13,307 nt of DNA from contig JAQBUV010000068.1 in the NCBI GenBank assembly GCA_027623815.1, positions 1 through 13,307 on the forward strand, read 5' to 3'. The notes below the pieces were generated by a model that had not been told where the DNA came from, did not search any database, and saw only the letters and a program-made list of their open reading frames with translations. This DNA is from Casp-Chloro-G3 sp002816715 (lineage in GTDB: Bacteria; Chloroflexota; Dehalococcoidia; Lucifugimonadales; UBA3495). Below, piece by piece: positions 7,117 through 13,307 of this stretch (the first letter of the stretch is position 1; every line of letters begins with the position of its first letter). The position numbers and the translations under genes were made by a program.

Positions 7117-7665
7117 TTAGTCCGGAATCTCGGCCATTACACCTTCAGGTAAGTCCACTTCAAAGGCGGTCAGAATTTGCCCCACCAACAGGTAGTGGCC
7201 GATCAGCGCGGTAATCTCGAGAGTCTTGCCCATTCCGTATTTACCCGATACCGCGTTAAAGGTGGCGTCGCTGACTTTGTGATTTTGCAGCAACTCCTTG
7301 GTGTAGGTGACCAGTAGAGCTGCCTCACCGGACAAACCGGCCGGGGCCGTTCCGTTGGCAATGGCCGCGATGGCTTCATCGGAGACCCCCGCCTGCCGGG
7401 CCAGCCGAGCGTGAGCCGAAAACTCATACTGGTTTTTGATTTCCCGGGCGGTGGTGATAATCACCGTTTCCTTCAGCGACTCCGGCAAATCCAGGTTGAA
7501 CCGCACAAAGGCGCCTGTGTCGGCAACTCTGGCGGCCAGGTCTGGGCTATGCAACAGCACGCCGAAGGGGCCCCGGACACTGCCCCGACTGCCCGCAATA
7601 GAATCGTAGTATTGGTGTTCCTCAGGTTTTAGCTCTTCCCTGGTTACGTTTCCTAGTCGGGCCAT
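7117..7665 (-). CDS. Carboxymuconolactone decarboxylase-family protein (AhpD-like fold)
   Basis: This 182-residue protein shows the all-helical AhpD-like fold: RGPFGVLLHSP (31-41), PESLKETVIITTAREI (61-76), NQYEFSAHARLARQAG (78-93) and GHYLLVGQILTAF (156-168). The redox CxxC motif that makes AhpD a peroxidase reductase is absent; the protein has no cysteine at all. Instead Glu81 and His85 occupy the conserved acid-base positions typical of the gamma-carboxymuconolactone decarboxylase type. The ATG follows AAGGAG (7673-7678) by seven bases. It is 99 bases after nadC and 46 bases before the DinB-like gene. Substrate unknown; a true aromatic-pathway role is not supported by its neighbours. Confidence 0.88.
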   Translation of the reverse strand: MARLGNVTREELKPEEHQYYDSIAGSRGSVRGPFGVLLHSPDLAARVADTGAFVRFNLDLPESLKETVIITTAREIKNQYEFSAHARLARQAGVSDEAIAAIANGTAPAGLSGEAALLVTYTKELLQNHKVSDATFNAVSGKYGMGKTLEITALIGHYLLVGQILTAFEVDLPEGVMAEIPD

Positions 7666-7721
7666 GTTTTTACTCCTTATCGCTATTTACTGTTGAGCAG
7701 ACATAGTAATGCATGGAAGCG

Positions 7722-7739
7722 ATTCCGGCTAGACGGAAT
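7722..7739. terminator. Small hairpin downstream of nadC
   Basis: ATTCCG (7722-7727) and CGGAAT (7734-7739) form a six-base stem with a six-base loop, 26 bases beyond the nadC stop. There is no T-run on the minus strand, so if it ends transcription it does so weakly; it may only separate nadC from the next gene. Confidence 0.25.
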
Positions 7740-7764
7740 GGCGTTAATCTAATGCCTTGAGCAG

Positions 7765-8619
7765 CTACTCAAACTCCAAGTCCAGGCTGATATCCAAGGC
7801 TGTGGTCGAATGGGTCAGTCCGCCGATGGAGATCAGGTCTACGCCGGTCTCAGCAACGCCCCGCACCGTTTCCAGATTGATGCCGCCGGATGCCTCCACC
7901 ACCGCCCGCCCGTTGACCATGCCCATCGCCTGGCGCATCGTCTCAACCGGCATATTGTCCAGCATGATAATGTGTGCGCCAGCGTCCAGGGCTTCACGGA
8001 GTTGCTCCAATGTCTCGACTTCAACCTCAACCTTGATGGTGTGAGAGGCACGGGCCAATGCTAGTTGAACCACCTGCCCCAGGCCCATTTCCTGGGAGCG
8101 CAGAGCCTCAATGTGGTTATCTTTAATCAAGATGCCGTCGGCCAAGTTCATTCGGTGGTTGTGCCCGCCGCCCATCCTGACCGAGTACTTGTCCAGGTAC
8201 CTATGGCCAGGAACGGTCTTGCGGGTATCGACGATGCGGGCCTTGCACCCTTGAATCGCCTGTACGTACCGGTGGGTGTCACTGGCGATTCCGCTCATCC
8301 GCTGCATAAAGTTCAGGGCGATACGCTCCGCCCGGAGGATGCTGCCCGCGCTGCCGGATACGCGGGCGATGTCGTCGCCAGGCGACAAAGGCGAACCATC
8401 GGGCAGCAAGGTCTGGACTTCTAACCCGGAATCCACGCGCTGGAACACAGCTGAGGCCACATCGACGCCCGCCAGAACGCCGACCGCTTTGGCCCGCAGC
8501 ATGCCAACCCCTTTAATTTCTGGCGGAACCAGCGTCCCGGTGGTTGGGTCGCTGAAGGTCTGATCCTCAGACAGCGCAGCATCGATCAAGTTATAAACTT
8601 CGGGCGGTAACTGGCTCAT
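7765..8619 (-). CDS. nadC: Nicotinate-nucleotide pyrophosphorylase (quinolinate phosphoribosyltransferase)
   Basis: NadC condenses quinolinate with PRPP, releasing CO2 and pyrophosphate to give nicotinate mononucleotide. Key motifs are complete: DTRKTVPGHR (131-140), KYSVRMGGGHNHRMNLADG (144-162), LIKDNH (164-169), KVEVEVET (196-203), IIMLDNM (217-223) and EASGGINLE (242-250), with ISIGGLTHS at 263-271. I start it at ATG 8617-8619 (284 residues): this ATG overlaps the nadB stop as ATGA and has GAGGAG eight bases upstream. An upstream ATG at 8661 would add 14 residues that lie inside nadB and do not look like the family. The 4-base overlap points to translational coupling with nadB. Confidence 0.97.
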   Translation of the reverse strand: MSQLPPEVYNLIDAALSEDQTFSDPTTGTLVPPEIKGVGMLRAKAVGVLAGVDVASAVFQRVDSGLEVQTLLPDGSPLSPGDDIARVSGSAGSILRAERIALNFMQRMSGIASDTHRYVQAIQGCKARIVDTRKTVPGHRYLDKYSVRMGGGHNHRMNLADGILIKDNHIEALRSQEMGLGQVVQLALARASHTIKVEVEVETLEQLREALDAGAHIIMLDNMPVETMRQAMGMVNGRAVVEASGGINLETVRGVAETGVDLISIGGLTHSTTALDISLDLEFE

Positions 8620-10178
8620 TGCGAATTCTCCTCTTGGGACAGCACAACATGCTTTTCCCACTCCGGTGACGTTTCGGGAAAGTCTTCTCTAAAATGGGAA
8701 CCTCTACTCTCCTGACGCAGCAAGGCGGCCTCGACCATCAGTCTGCCCAGCAGCACCATGTTCCGCAGCTCATAGTCTTCGCGATTTATCGGGTCCGGCA
8801 TCGCACGCTCCCAGGCGTTGAGGATGCGAGCCGTCAGTAATAGGCGCGAGCCGCGCCGGTTGATGCCCACATTCCGCCACATCAGGTCTTGAAACGCTTC
8901 CCGGCTGAAGGAAGGCATATTCGCGCAAACCAACTCCCTGGGTTTCAAGCTGGCGTACACGTTGTGGTCGCGAGAGTCCTGGGCTTGTTCTGGCGCTTTC
9001 CCCAAGCTGCTGGCGACCAGCCGCTGGGCGAACACCAGGGTATCCAGCAGAGAATTGCTGGCCAGGCGATTCGCGCCGTGCACCGCTGAACAGGAAGCTT
9101 CCCCGCAGGCGTAGAGGCCTTTGATGTTGGTGCGGCCCCAGGTATCGATTCTAACGCCCCCCATCATGTAATGGGCGGCTGGAGCGACCGGGACTGGGTC
9201 TTTGGTAATATCCAGCCCATAGGACAGGCAGAAATTGTAAATGGTCGGGAACCGACTCTGCACCGTATCGGCGGGCAGGTGAGAAATATCCAGGTAGACC
9301 GCCGCGCCGTTGGCTTTCTCCATCTCTATGGCGAGGGCACGGGATACAACGTCGCGAGGGGCCAGGTCGGCCATCGGGTGATAGTTGGCCATGAAGGGAT
9401 TGAGGTTAACGTCGCGCAGGATTGCGCCCTCGCCGCGCATCGCCTCCGAGAGCAGAAAGGTGGGCGCGCCATCCAGCCACAGCGCAGTGGGATGGAACTG
9501 ATAGAATTCCATGTCCATCACCTCAGCACCTCCCAGGTAGGCTAGAGCGACCCCGTCGCCAGTAGCTACTTCGGGATTGGTGGTGTACCGGTAAAGCTGA
9601 CCCGCGCCGCCAGTGGCCACGACCACAAACTTGCCGGTGAAGGTCTGACACTCGCCAGTGGCTGAGTTCAGGGTTTCAACCGCCTGAGCTTCCCCTGCTT
9701 CGACCACCAGGCGAGTCGCCAGCGTATACTCCAGCACGGTGACATTTGTCTTGGCCACCAGATCAGTCAGGGTCACCTCGATATGTTGTCCCGTAGCATC
9801 GCCGCCCGCGTGGAGAATGCGAGGCATGCTGTGGGCACCCTCCCGGCCTAGAGAAACCTTCCCCTCACTGGTGTCGAAGGGGACGCCCCATTGAATCAGG
9901 TTGGCCACCCGTTGGGGTCCTTCCCGGGTCAGAACGTCCACCGCTTCCTGGTCACACAGACCGGCTCCGGCGGTCAGGGTGTCGCGCATGTGCAGAGTGG
10001 GCGAATCTCCAGGGCCAACGGCGGCTGCAATGCCCCCTTGAGCGTAGCGGGTGTTGCAATCGTCGATCTTACCCTTGGTGATAATCAACACCGAGCCATG
10101 TTCCCTGGCCAGCAGCGCGGTGTTGAGACCGGCAATGCCGCTCCCGATGATGATGTAGTCGTAGTCAGTGTTAGTCAT
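8616..10178 (-). CDS. nadB: L-aspartate oxidase
   Basis: NadB is the flavoenzyme that oxidises L-aspartate to iminoaspartate, the first step of de novo NAD synthesis. The 520-residue protein has the FAD dinucleotide site IIIGSGIAGLN (9-19), the CNTRYAQGGIAAA segment (41-53), and the fumarate-reductase-like active centre. Arg275 in APRDVVSRA (273-281) and His336 in AAHYMMGG (334-341) are 61 residues apart, the same spacing as the catalytic Arg and His of the E. coli enzyme. GLYACGEASCSAVHGANRL (354-372) closes the FAD site. The C-terminal three-helix domain (about 420-520) is present. The ATG at 10178 lacks a strong ribosome binding site; CTGGA is the only purine-rich match. A promoter lies upstream at 10238-10265. 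nadC overlaps by 4 bases. Confidence 0.97.
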   Translation of the reverse strand: MTNTDYDYIIIGSGIAGLNTALLAREHGSVLIITKGKIDDCNTRYAQGGIAAAVGPGDSPTLHMRDTLTAGAGLCDQEAVDVLTREGPQRVANLIQWGVPFDTSEGKVSLGREGAHSMPRILHAGGDATGQHIEVTLTDLVAKTNVTVLEYTLATRLVVEAGEAQAVETLNSATGECQTFTGKFVVVATGGAGQLYRYTTNPEVATGDGVALAYLGGAEVMDMEFYQFHPTALWLDGAPTFLLSEAMRGEGAILRDVNLNPFMANYHPMADLAPRDVVSRALAIEMEKANGAAVYLDISHLPADTVQSRFPTIYNFCLSYGLDITKDPVPVAPAAHYMMGGVRIDTWGRTNIKGLYACGEASCSAVHGANRLASNSLLDTLVFAQRLVASSLGKAPEQAQDSRDHNVYASLKPRELVCANMPSFSREAFQDLMWRNVGINRRGSRLLLTARILNAWERAMPDPINREDYELRNMVLLGRLMVEAALLRQESRGSHFREDFPETSPEWEKHVVLSQEENSQ

Positions 10179-10237
10179 ATGTCCAGATTTTGAAGAGAAT
10201 CCCCGAAACCTTTCCTGGGCGCGAGATGTTGCGACGC

Positions 10238-10265
10238 ATTATATACGAATCCCCCCATATCTCAA
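10238..10265 (-). promoter_or_regulatory. Promoter for nadB-nadC
   Basis: On the minus strand TTGAGA (10265-10260, five of six to consensus) is followed after 16 bases by a perfect TATAAT (10243-10238). Transcription would start near 10231 and leave a leader of about 50 bases before nadB. This makes nadBC separable from the upstream miaB-nadA unit. Confidence 0.6.
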
Positions 10266-10279
10266 GGACACAGGGGGAT
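10249..10279. promoter_or_regulatory. Inverted repeat framing the nadB -35 box, possible operator
   Basis: ATCCCCC (10249-10255) and GGGGGAT (10273-10279) are exact complements around a 17-base centre that contains the TTGAGA -35 box at 10260-10265. The left arm lies in the spacer between -35 and -10. The placement is that of a repressor site. The arms do not resemble sites I know for NAD regulators such as NrtR or NiaR. It could also form a hairpin in transcripts reading through from nadA. Confidence 0.35.
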
Positions 10280-10308
10280 CAAAATACTGGACTATCTCAT
10301 TGTGGTGA

Positions 10309-10358
10309 GTAGGGGCGCACTTGTGCGCGCCCTGGGCAGGCAATATTTCTGTCCCTAC
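10309..10358. repeat. GTAGGG/CCCTAC palindromic element (REP- or MITE-like)
   Basis: A 50-base element is bounded by GTAGGG (10309-10314) and CCCTAC (10353-10358). Inside is a strong imperfect hairpin, AGGG-GCGCA with TGCGC-CCCT (10311-10333, one bulged G at 10329, loop CTTG), followed by a second GGGCAG/CTGTCCC hairpin (10334-10355, one bulged T). The two-hairpin structure lies in the nadA-nadB gap, 35 bases after the nadA stop, so it may also end or protect the miaB-nadA transcript. GTAGGGGCG-type palindromes recur between genes in some Chloroflexota as I recall; only one copy is seen here. Confidence 0.5.
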
Positions 10359-10392
10359 CAGAAATACACGGCTCCATCAGGAAAAATTGGTG

Positions 10393-11601
10393 TTACCTAA
10401 GCTCCAGCATCCGTTCCAGGGCCACCAGGGAATCACGTTTGACATCGTCGGGGACGGTGATCTCGTTGACCACTTCCCCGTTCGCCAGGTTTTCCAAGAC
10501 CCATAGCAGGTAGGCCGGATGGATGCGGTACATGGTGGAACAGGGACAACTCACCGGGTCGAGGCAGAATACGGTCTTGTCGGGGTTGTTCAGCGCCAGA
10601 CGATTAACCAGACTGATCTCGGTGCCGACGGCCCAGACGCTACCCGCTGGAGCCTCGTTGATAACCTTGCGAATTAGCTCAGTGGAGCCGTTCATATCGG
10701 CGGCCTGCACAGTTTCCATTGGGCATTCCGGATGCACCAGCACGGTTACGTCCGGGTACCGTTCTCGCGCCATCTCGATCTGTTTCACGGTAAACCGGGT
10801 ATGTACTGAGCAGTGCCCTTGCCACAGCACCATTTTGGCGTTGATTAGCTGCTCCCGAGTGTTGCCGCCCAAAGGCTTGAACGGGTTCCAGACAACCATT
10901 TTGTCCAGGGGGATGCCCAGCTTCAGGCCGGTATTTCGGCCCAGGTGCTGATCGGGCAGGAACAACACCCGCTCACCCTGTTGGAATGCCCACTCGACTA
11001 CCTTGCCGGCATTGGAGGAGGTGCAGACCGCCCCGTTGTTGCGTCCGCACAGGGCCTTGATGCCGGCAATGGAGTTCATGTAGGTGACTGGAATAATGCC
11101 GCCCTTATCACCAAGGACATCTTGAAGGTCGTCCCAAGCGTCGTCTACGTCCTCCATTGGGGCCATATCGGCCATTGAGCAGCCCGCCGTGATGTTGGGC
11201 AATATCACCCGCTGGTGGGGGGCGCACAAAATACAGGCGGTCTCGGCCATAAAGTGGACGCCGCAAAACACGATGTACTCGGCTTCTGGCCTGGTCGCCG
11301 CCTCTTGGGATAGCAGGAAGGAATCGCCCTGGAAGTCGGCGTACTTGATGATCTCTTCCCGCTGGTAGTGGTGACCCAAGACGGTTACGGTCGAACCCAG
11401 CTTTTCCCGAACGTCGTGAATCCGCTGGTCAAGTTCCTTGGCGCTGTAACGCAGAAACTCGGGCGGAATCTTCTGCCACCTAATATTAATCGCCAATTCC
11501 TCGGCCAGCGACTTGGCCGGCAGTTCGTCCGCTGGCTTACAAAAGGCGGCATGCTCTATTTCAGTGATCGGGACAAAGGGTTTGCGAGATCTGGTAGTCA
11601 T
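10393..11601 (-). CDS. nadA: Quinolinate synthase
   Basis: NadA joins iminoaspartate and dihydroxyacetone phosphate to make quinolinate, using a [4Fe-4S] cluster. The three cluster cysteines are expected in AGCSMADMA (139-147, Cys141), HPECPMET (290-297, Cys293) and DPVSCPCSTMYRI (348-360, Cys352 or Cys354). Other family blocks are VLGHHYQREEI (74-84), FCGVHFMAETA (112-122), PVTYMNS (171-177), LFLPDQHLGRN (213-223) and QGHCSVHTRF (261-270). At 402 residues it carries about 65 extra residues before the core, a longer N-terminus than archaeal and E. coli forms. The ATG at 11601 lies nine bases after the miaB stop, with GAGGAA overlapping that stop, so translation is probably coupled to miaB. 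Confidence 0.97.
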   Translation of the reverse strand: MTTRSRKPFVPITEIEHAAFCKPADELPAKSLAEELAINIRWQKIPPEFLRYSAKELDQRIHDVREKLGSTVTVLGHHYQREEIIKYADFQGDSFLLSQEAATRPEAEYIVFCGVHFMAETACILCAPHQRVILPNITAGCSMADMAPMEDVDDAWDDLQDVLGDKGGIIPVTYMNSIAGIKALCGRNNGAVCTSSNAGKVVEWAFQQGERVLFLPDQHLGRNTGLKLGIPLDKMVVWNPFKPLGGNTREQLINAKMVLWQGHCSVHTRFTVKQIEMARERYPDVTVLVHPECPMETVQAADMNGSTELIRKVINEAPAGSVWAVGTEISLVNRLALNNPDKTVFCLDPVSCPCSTMYRIHPAYLLWVLENLANGEVVNEITVPDDVKRDSLVALERMLELR

Positions 11602-11610
11602 TTCACTTCC

Positions 11611-12939
11611 TCAAGTGGTTCCGTGCGAGTGGATCGATGCACTGGATACCACCGCAACCGGTGTGCCCTGCAAAGACCAGGGGCTAGCATCATCTATTTT
11701 TACATTAACTAGCTGTCCCAACCGCTCACCATCCAGTTCCCCACCAGCGTCGAAGAACACCAGTTTGTCGGTGCGGGTTCTGCCACGCCACTTTCCTTTC
11801 TTATGGCCATCAACCAGCACTTCCAAAGTTTGCCCTACCAAAGTGCTGTTGATATCACTAAGTATACTCTCTTGTAGCTGGTCCACCGTTTTCAAGCGCC
11901 GGGCTTTGTCGGCCTGGGGAATGTCATCTTCCATTGCCCGGTGCGCCACAGTCCCTGGACGGGTCGAGTAAGCGGCGCAATGTACCTTGCTAAAGCGCAG
12001 TTCGGCGACCATATCCATAGAACGCTGGAATTGGTCTTCGGTTTCGCCGGGAAAGCCGACAATCAAGTCGGTACTTAGCGACACACCGGGCACGGTGTCC
12101 CGAATCCGACCCACCAATTCACGGTACTCCGCACTGGTGTAAGGACGGCGCATGCGGCTGAGGATTTCATCGTCGCCAGCCTGCACCGGGAGATTAATGT
12201 GCTCGCAGACCTTGGGCAGGTCGGCCACGGCTTGAATGATGCGCTGGCTCATAAATGTCGGGTGAGACGTGAGGAAACGAATTCGCAGCAGGTCGGGGAT
12301 GTCGTTCAACGACGTCAGCAAGTGGGCCAGGTCGGGCTTCTCCGGGAGGTCATGCCCGTAGGCGTCTACGGTCTGGCCCAGCACAGTCACTTCTCGCACG
12401 CCCCGCTGCACCAGCAATTCAACTTCCCCAACTATTTCGTCCACCGGGCGGCTAACTTGCCGTCCCCGACGGTAGGGGATGATACAGAAGGTACACATCA
12501 GGTCGCAGCCGTGGATGATTGGCACATAACAGGTGACATCGGGCTGGTTAGGAGCCAGCGAACCAACGCATCCCTCCCAGTCCACTCCCAGCTGCTCACC
12601 GACCAGATTCAGCAGCGGGTCGTACTGTTGAGGTCGCATAAAAAGGTCTACATGGGGGAATCGCCGCTGTAGTTCATCAGTCTTGGGGCCGACCATGCAC
12701 CCCATCAGCGCCACAACCTGATCGGGGCGTTGCTTCTTCAGCGGTCGCATCAGGCTCAGGTTATTGGCTACCTTGTCTTCAGCGCCCTGACGCACCACGC
12801 AGGAGTTAAACACCACCAAGTCGGCATCGTTGGCTTTGGTTACTGAATGAAGGCCAAGCTGCTCCAACGCTGATCCCAAACGTTCGGAATCTGCCTTGTT
12901 CATCTGGCAGCCTATGGTCCAAATGTAGAATGTTTCCAT
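11611..12939 (-). CDS. miaB: tRNA-2-methylthio-N6-dimethylallyladenosine synthase
   Basis: MiaB is a radical SAM enzyme that adds a methylthio group to i6A37 of tRNAs reading codons that start with U. The 442-residue protein has the N-terminal cluster cysteines Cys11 (TIGCQMNKADSER), Cys47 (NSCVVRQGAEDKV) and Cys81 (LMGCMVGPK), the radical SAM CxxxCxxC at Cys145, Cys149 and Cys152 (GCDLMCTFCIIPYRRGR), the GQTVDAYG and NLPVQAG blocks, and a C-terminal TRAM domain from about 380. The VRQGAEDK context favours MiaB over the related MtaB or RimO. The ATG at 12939 has no visible ribosome binding site; the family N-terminus leaves little room for another start. The gene lies 62 bases after tRNA-Ser and may share its transcript. 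Confidence 0.94.
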   Translation of the reverse strand: METFYIWTIGCQMNKADSERLGSALEQLGLHSVTKANDADLVVFNSCVVRQGAEDKVANNLSLMRPLKKQRPDQVVALMGCMVGPKTDELQRRFPHVDLFMRPQQYDPLLNLVGEQLGVDWEGCVGSLAPNQPDVTCYVPIIHGCDLMCTFCIIPYRRGRQVSRPVDEIVGEVELLVQRGVREVTVLGQTVDAYGHDLPEKPDLAHLLTSLNDIPDLLRIRFLTSHPTFMSQRIIQAVADLPKVCEHINLPVQAGDDEILSRMRRPYTSAEYRELVGRIRDTVPGVSLSTDLIVGFPGETEDQFQRSMDMVAELRFSKVHCAAYSTRPGTVAHRAMEDDIPQADKARRLKTVDQLQESILSDINSTLVGQTLEVLVDGHKKGKWRGRTRTDKLVFFDAGGELDGERLGQLVNVKIDDASPWSLQGTPVAVVSSASIHSHGTT

Positions 12940-13001
12940 CTAGCTAATCACTAGAGCCAACTATTCATAATCTCAACGCTAGTTGAACATATTTGTGAAT
13001 C

Positions 13002-13093
13002 TGGCGGAGGGGGCGGGATTCGAACCCGCGATCCCAATTACTCAGGATAGGCACTTAGCAGGCGCCCGCACTAGGCCACTATGCGACCCCCCC
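13002..13093 (-). tRNA. trnS: tRNA-Ser (anticodon GCU), CCA encoded
   Basis: The 92-base minus-strand sequence folds as a class II tRNA. Acceptor GGGGGGG (13093-13087) pairs with CCCCTCC (13012-13006), with a G3-U70 wobble. The D stem is GCA/TGC, the anticodon stem GGCGC/GTGCC with loop CTGCTAA and anticodon GCT (plus 13057-13059). The 20-base variable arm has an ATCC/GGAT stem, the T arm is GCGGG-TTCGAAT-CCCGC, the discriminator is G73, and the CCA end is encoded (13004-13002). It reads AGC and AGU codons. The long variable arm and G73 are serine features. Confidence 0.97.
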
Positions 13094-13108
13094 ACTCTCT
13101 AGGAATCC

Positions 13109-13139
13109 AATATATCAAAATATATCAAACTGAACTCAA
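13109..13139 (-). promoter_or_regulatory. Promoter for tRNA-Ser with tandem 10-base repeat
   Basis: On the minus strand an extended -10, TGATATATT, with TATATT at 13114-13109 (five of six), lies 15 bases before the mature tRNA. TTGAGT (13139-13134) is 19 bases upstream of it, slightly too far for an ideal -35. The region is two exact copies of AATATATCAA on the plus strand (13109-13118 and 13119-13128), so the extended -10 is duplicated. Confidence 0.45.
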
Positions 13140-13307
13140 GGCTACAACAATCGGAGCTAGACTTCAAGGTAATGCCATTGGCACCCAGCAATTCAAAACT
13201 GCCATTGAATCTATTGGGTCTTGACTAGTACACCTTGGCTGAAAAACAAAGGTAATATAAAGGTAATATAATAGTGGGGCCGCTGAGACGGCAGATTTGA
13301 AGGGTGG
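13140..13307. other. AT-rich intergenic region at the right edge
   Basis: No gene is visible in these 168 bases. An inverted repeat ATTCAA/TTGAAT (13191-13196 with 13205-13210), flanked by ACCCA/TGGGT (13183-13187 with 13215-13219), could form a two-part hairpin. A TATAAT occurs at 13267-13272 on the plus strand, but no -35 box is at the right distance. Confidence 0.4.
13248..13269. repeat. Exact 11-base tandem repeat
   Basis: AAAGGTAATAT occurs twice head to tail (13248-13258 and 13259-13269) and runs into a TATAAT at 13267-13272. One turn of the helix per unit would place both copies on the same face. It may be a regulator site or a slippage product for a gene beginning beyond the window. 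Confidence 0.4.

Noticed and set aside
8620..8661. Longer nadC start adding 14 residues
   Set aside because: The extra residues lie inside nadB, do not resemble the family, and the ATG at 8619 has a good ribosome binding site and the ATGA overlap.
13002..13093. tRNA-Ser as a substrate of the adjacent MiaB
   Set aside because: MiaB modifies tRNAs with A36 that read U-starting codons; this tRNA has U36 and reads AGC/AGU, so adjacency is not a substrate link.
1..13307. Mobile element, CRISPR, toxin-antitoxin, phage or defence genes
   Set aside because: No transposase, integrase, spaced repeats or known defence motifs were found in any substantial frame.

Overview
The window looks like an ordinary chromosomal stretch of a bacterium that gives every sign of being intact. 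I see no mobile element, CRISPR array, phage genes or defence island. Moderate GC, frequent TTG starts behind strong Shine-Dalgarno sites, a short basic bS21, and the mix of an NHL-propeller protein, an AhpD-like decarboxylase family member, a DinB-like protein and the NAD synthesis genes suggest a member of the Chloroflexota, perhaps the SAR202/Dehalococcoidia side. This is an inference from gene content and style, not a proven placement.

Left part (1-3360, plus strand): a possible C-terminal tail of an upstream gene ending at 120; rpsU for ribosomal protein bS21; a 418-base gap that may hold a frameshifted protein relic on the minus strand (about 502-690); a 623-residue ABC-F ribosome-associated ATPase; and a small protein of the nucleoside 2-deoxyribosyltransferase-like family. 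A hairpin at 3303-3351 separates this last gene from the convergent genes that follow.

Middle part (3414-6514): two minus-strand genes, an alpha/beta hydrolase (TTG start) followed by an NHL-repeat beta-propeller protein. A divergent 367-base gap follows, with a near-consensus plus-strand promoter driving a FmdB-type zinc-ribbon protein and dtd (D-aminoacyl-tRNA deacylase), both with TTG starts.

Right part (6543-13093, all minus strand, read right to left): tRNA-Ser(GCU), miaB, nadA, nadB, nadC, a carboxymuconolactone decarboxylase-family protein and a DinB-like protein. nadB (L-aspartate oxidase), nadA (quinolinate synthase) and nadC (quinolinate phosphoribosyltransferase) make the complete de novo route from aspartate to nicotinate mononucleotide. 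nadA is tightly coupled to miaB (9-base gap); miaB and NadA are both [4Fe-4S] enzymes. nadB and nadC overlap by 4 bases and appear to have their own promoter, in a 214-base gap that also holds a GTAGGG-bounded inverted-repeat element.

The least ordinary signals are small: a G3-U70 wobble in the acceptor stem of tRNA-Ser(GCU), an inverted repeat framing the -35 box of the nadB promoter, the GTAGGG/CCCTAC palindromic element, exact short tandem repeats around the tRNA promoter and at the right edge, and the possible gene relic upstream of the ABC-F gene. I do not see a credible new multi-gene system here.
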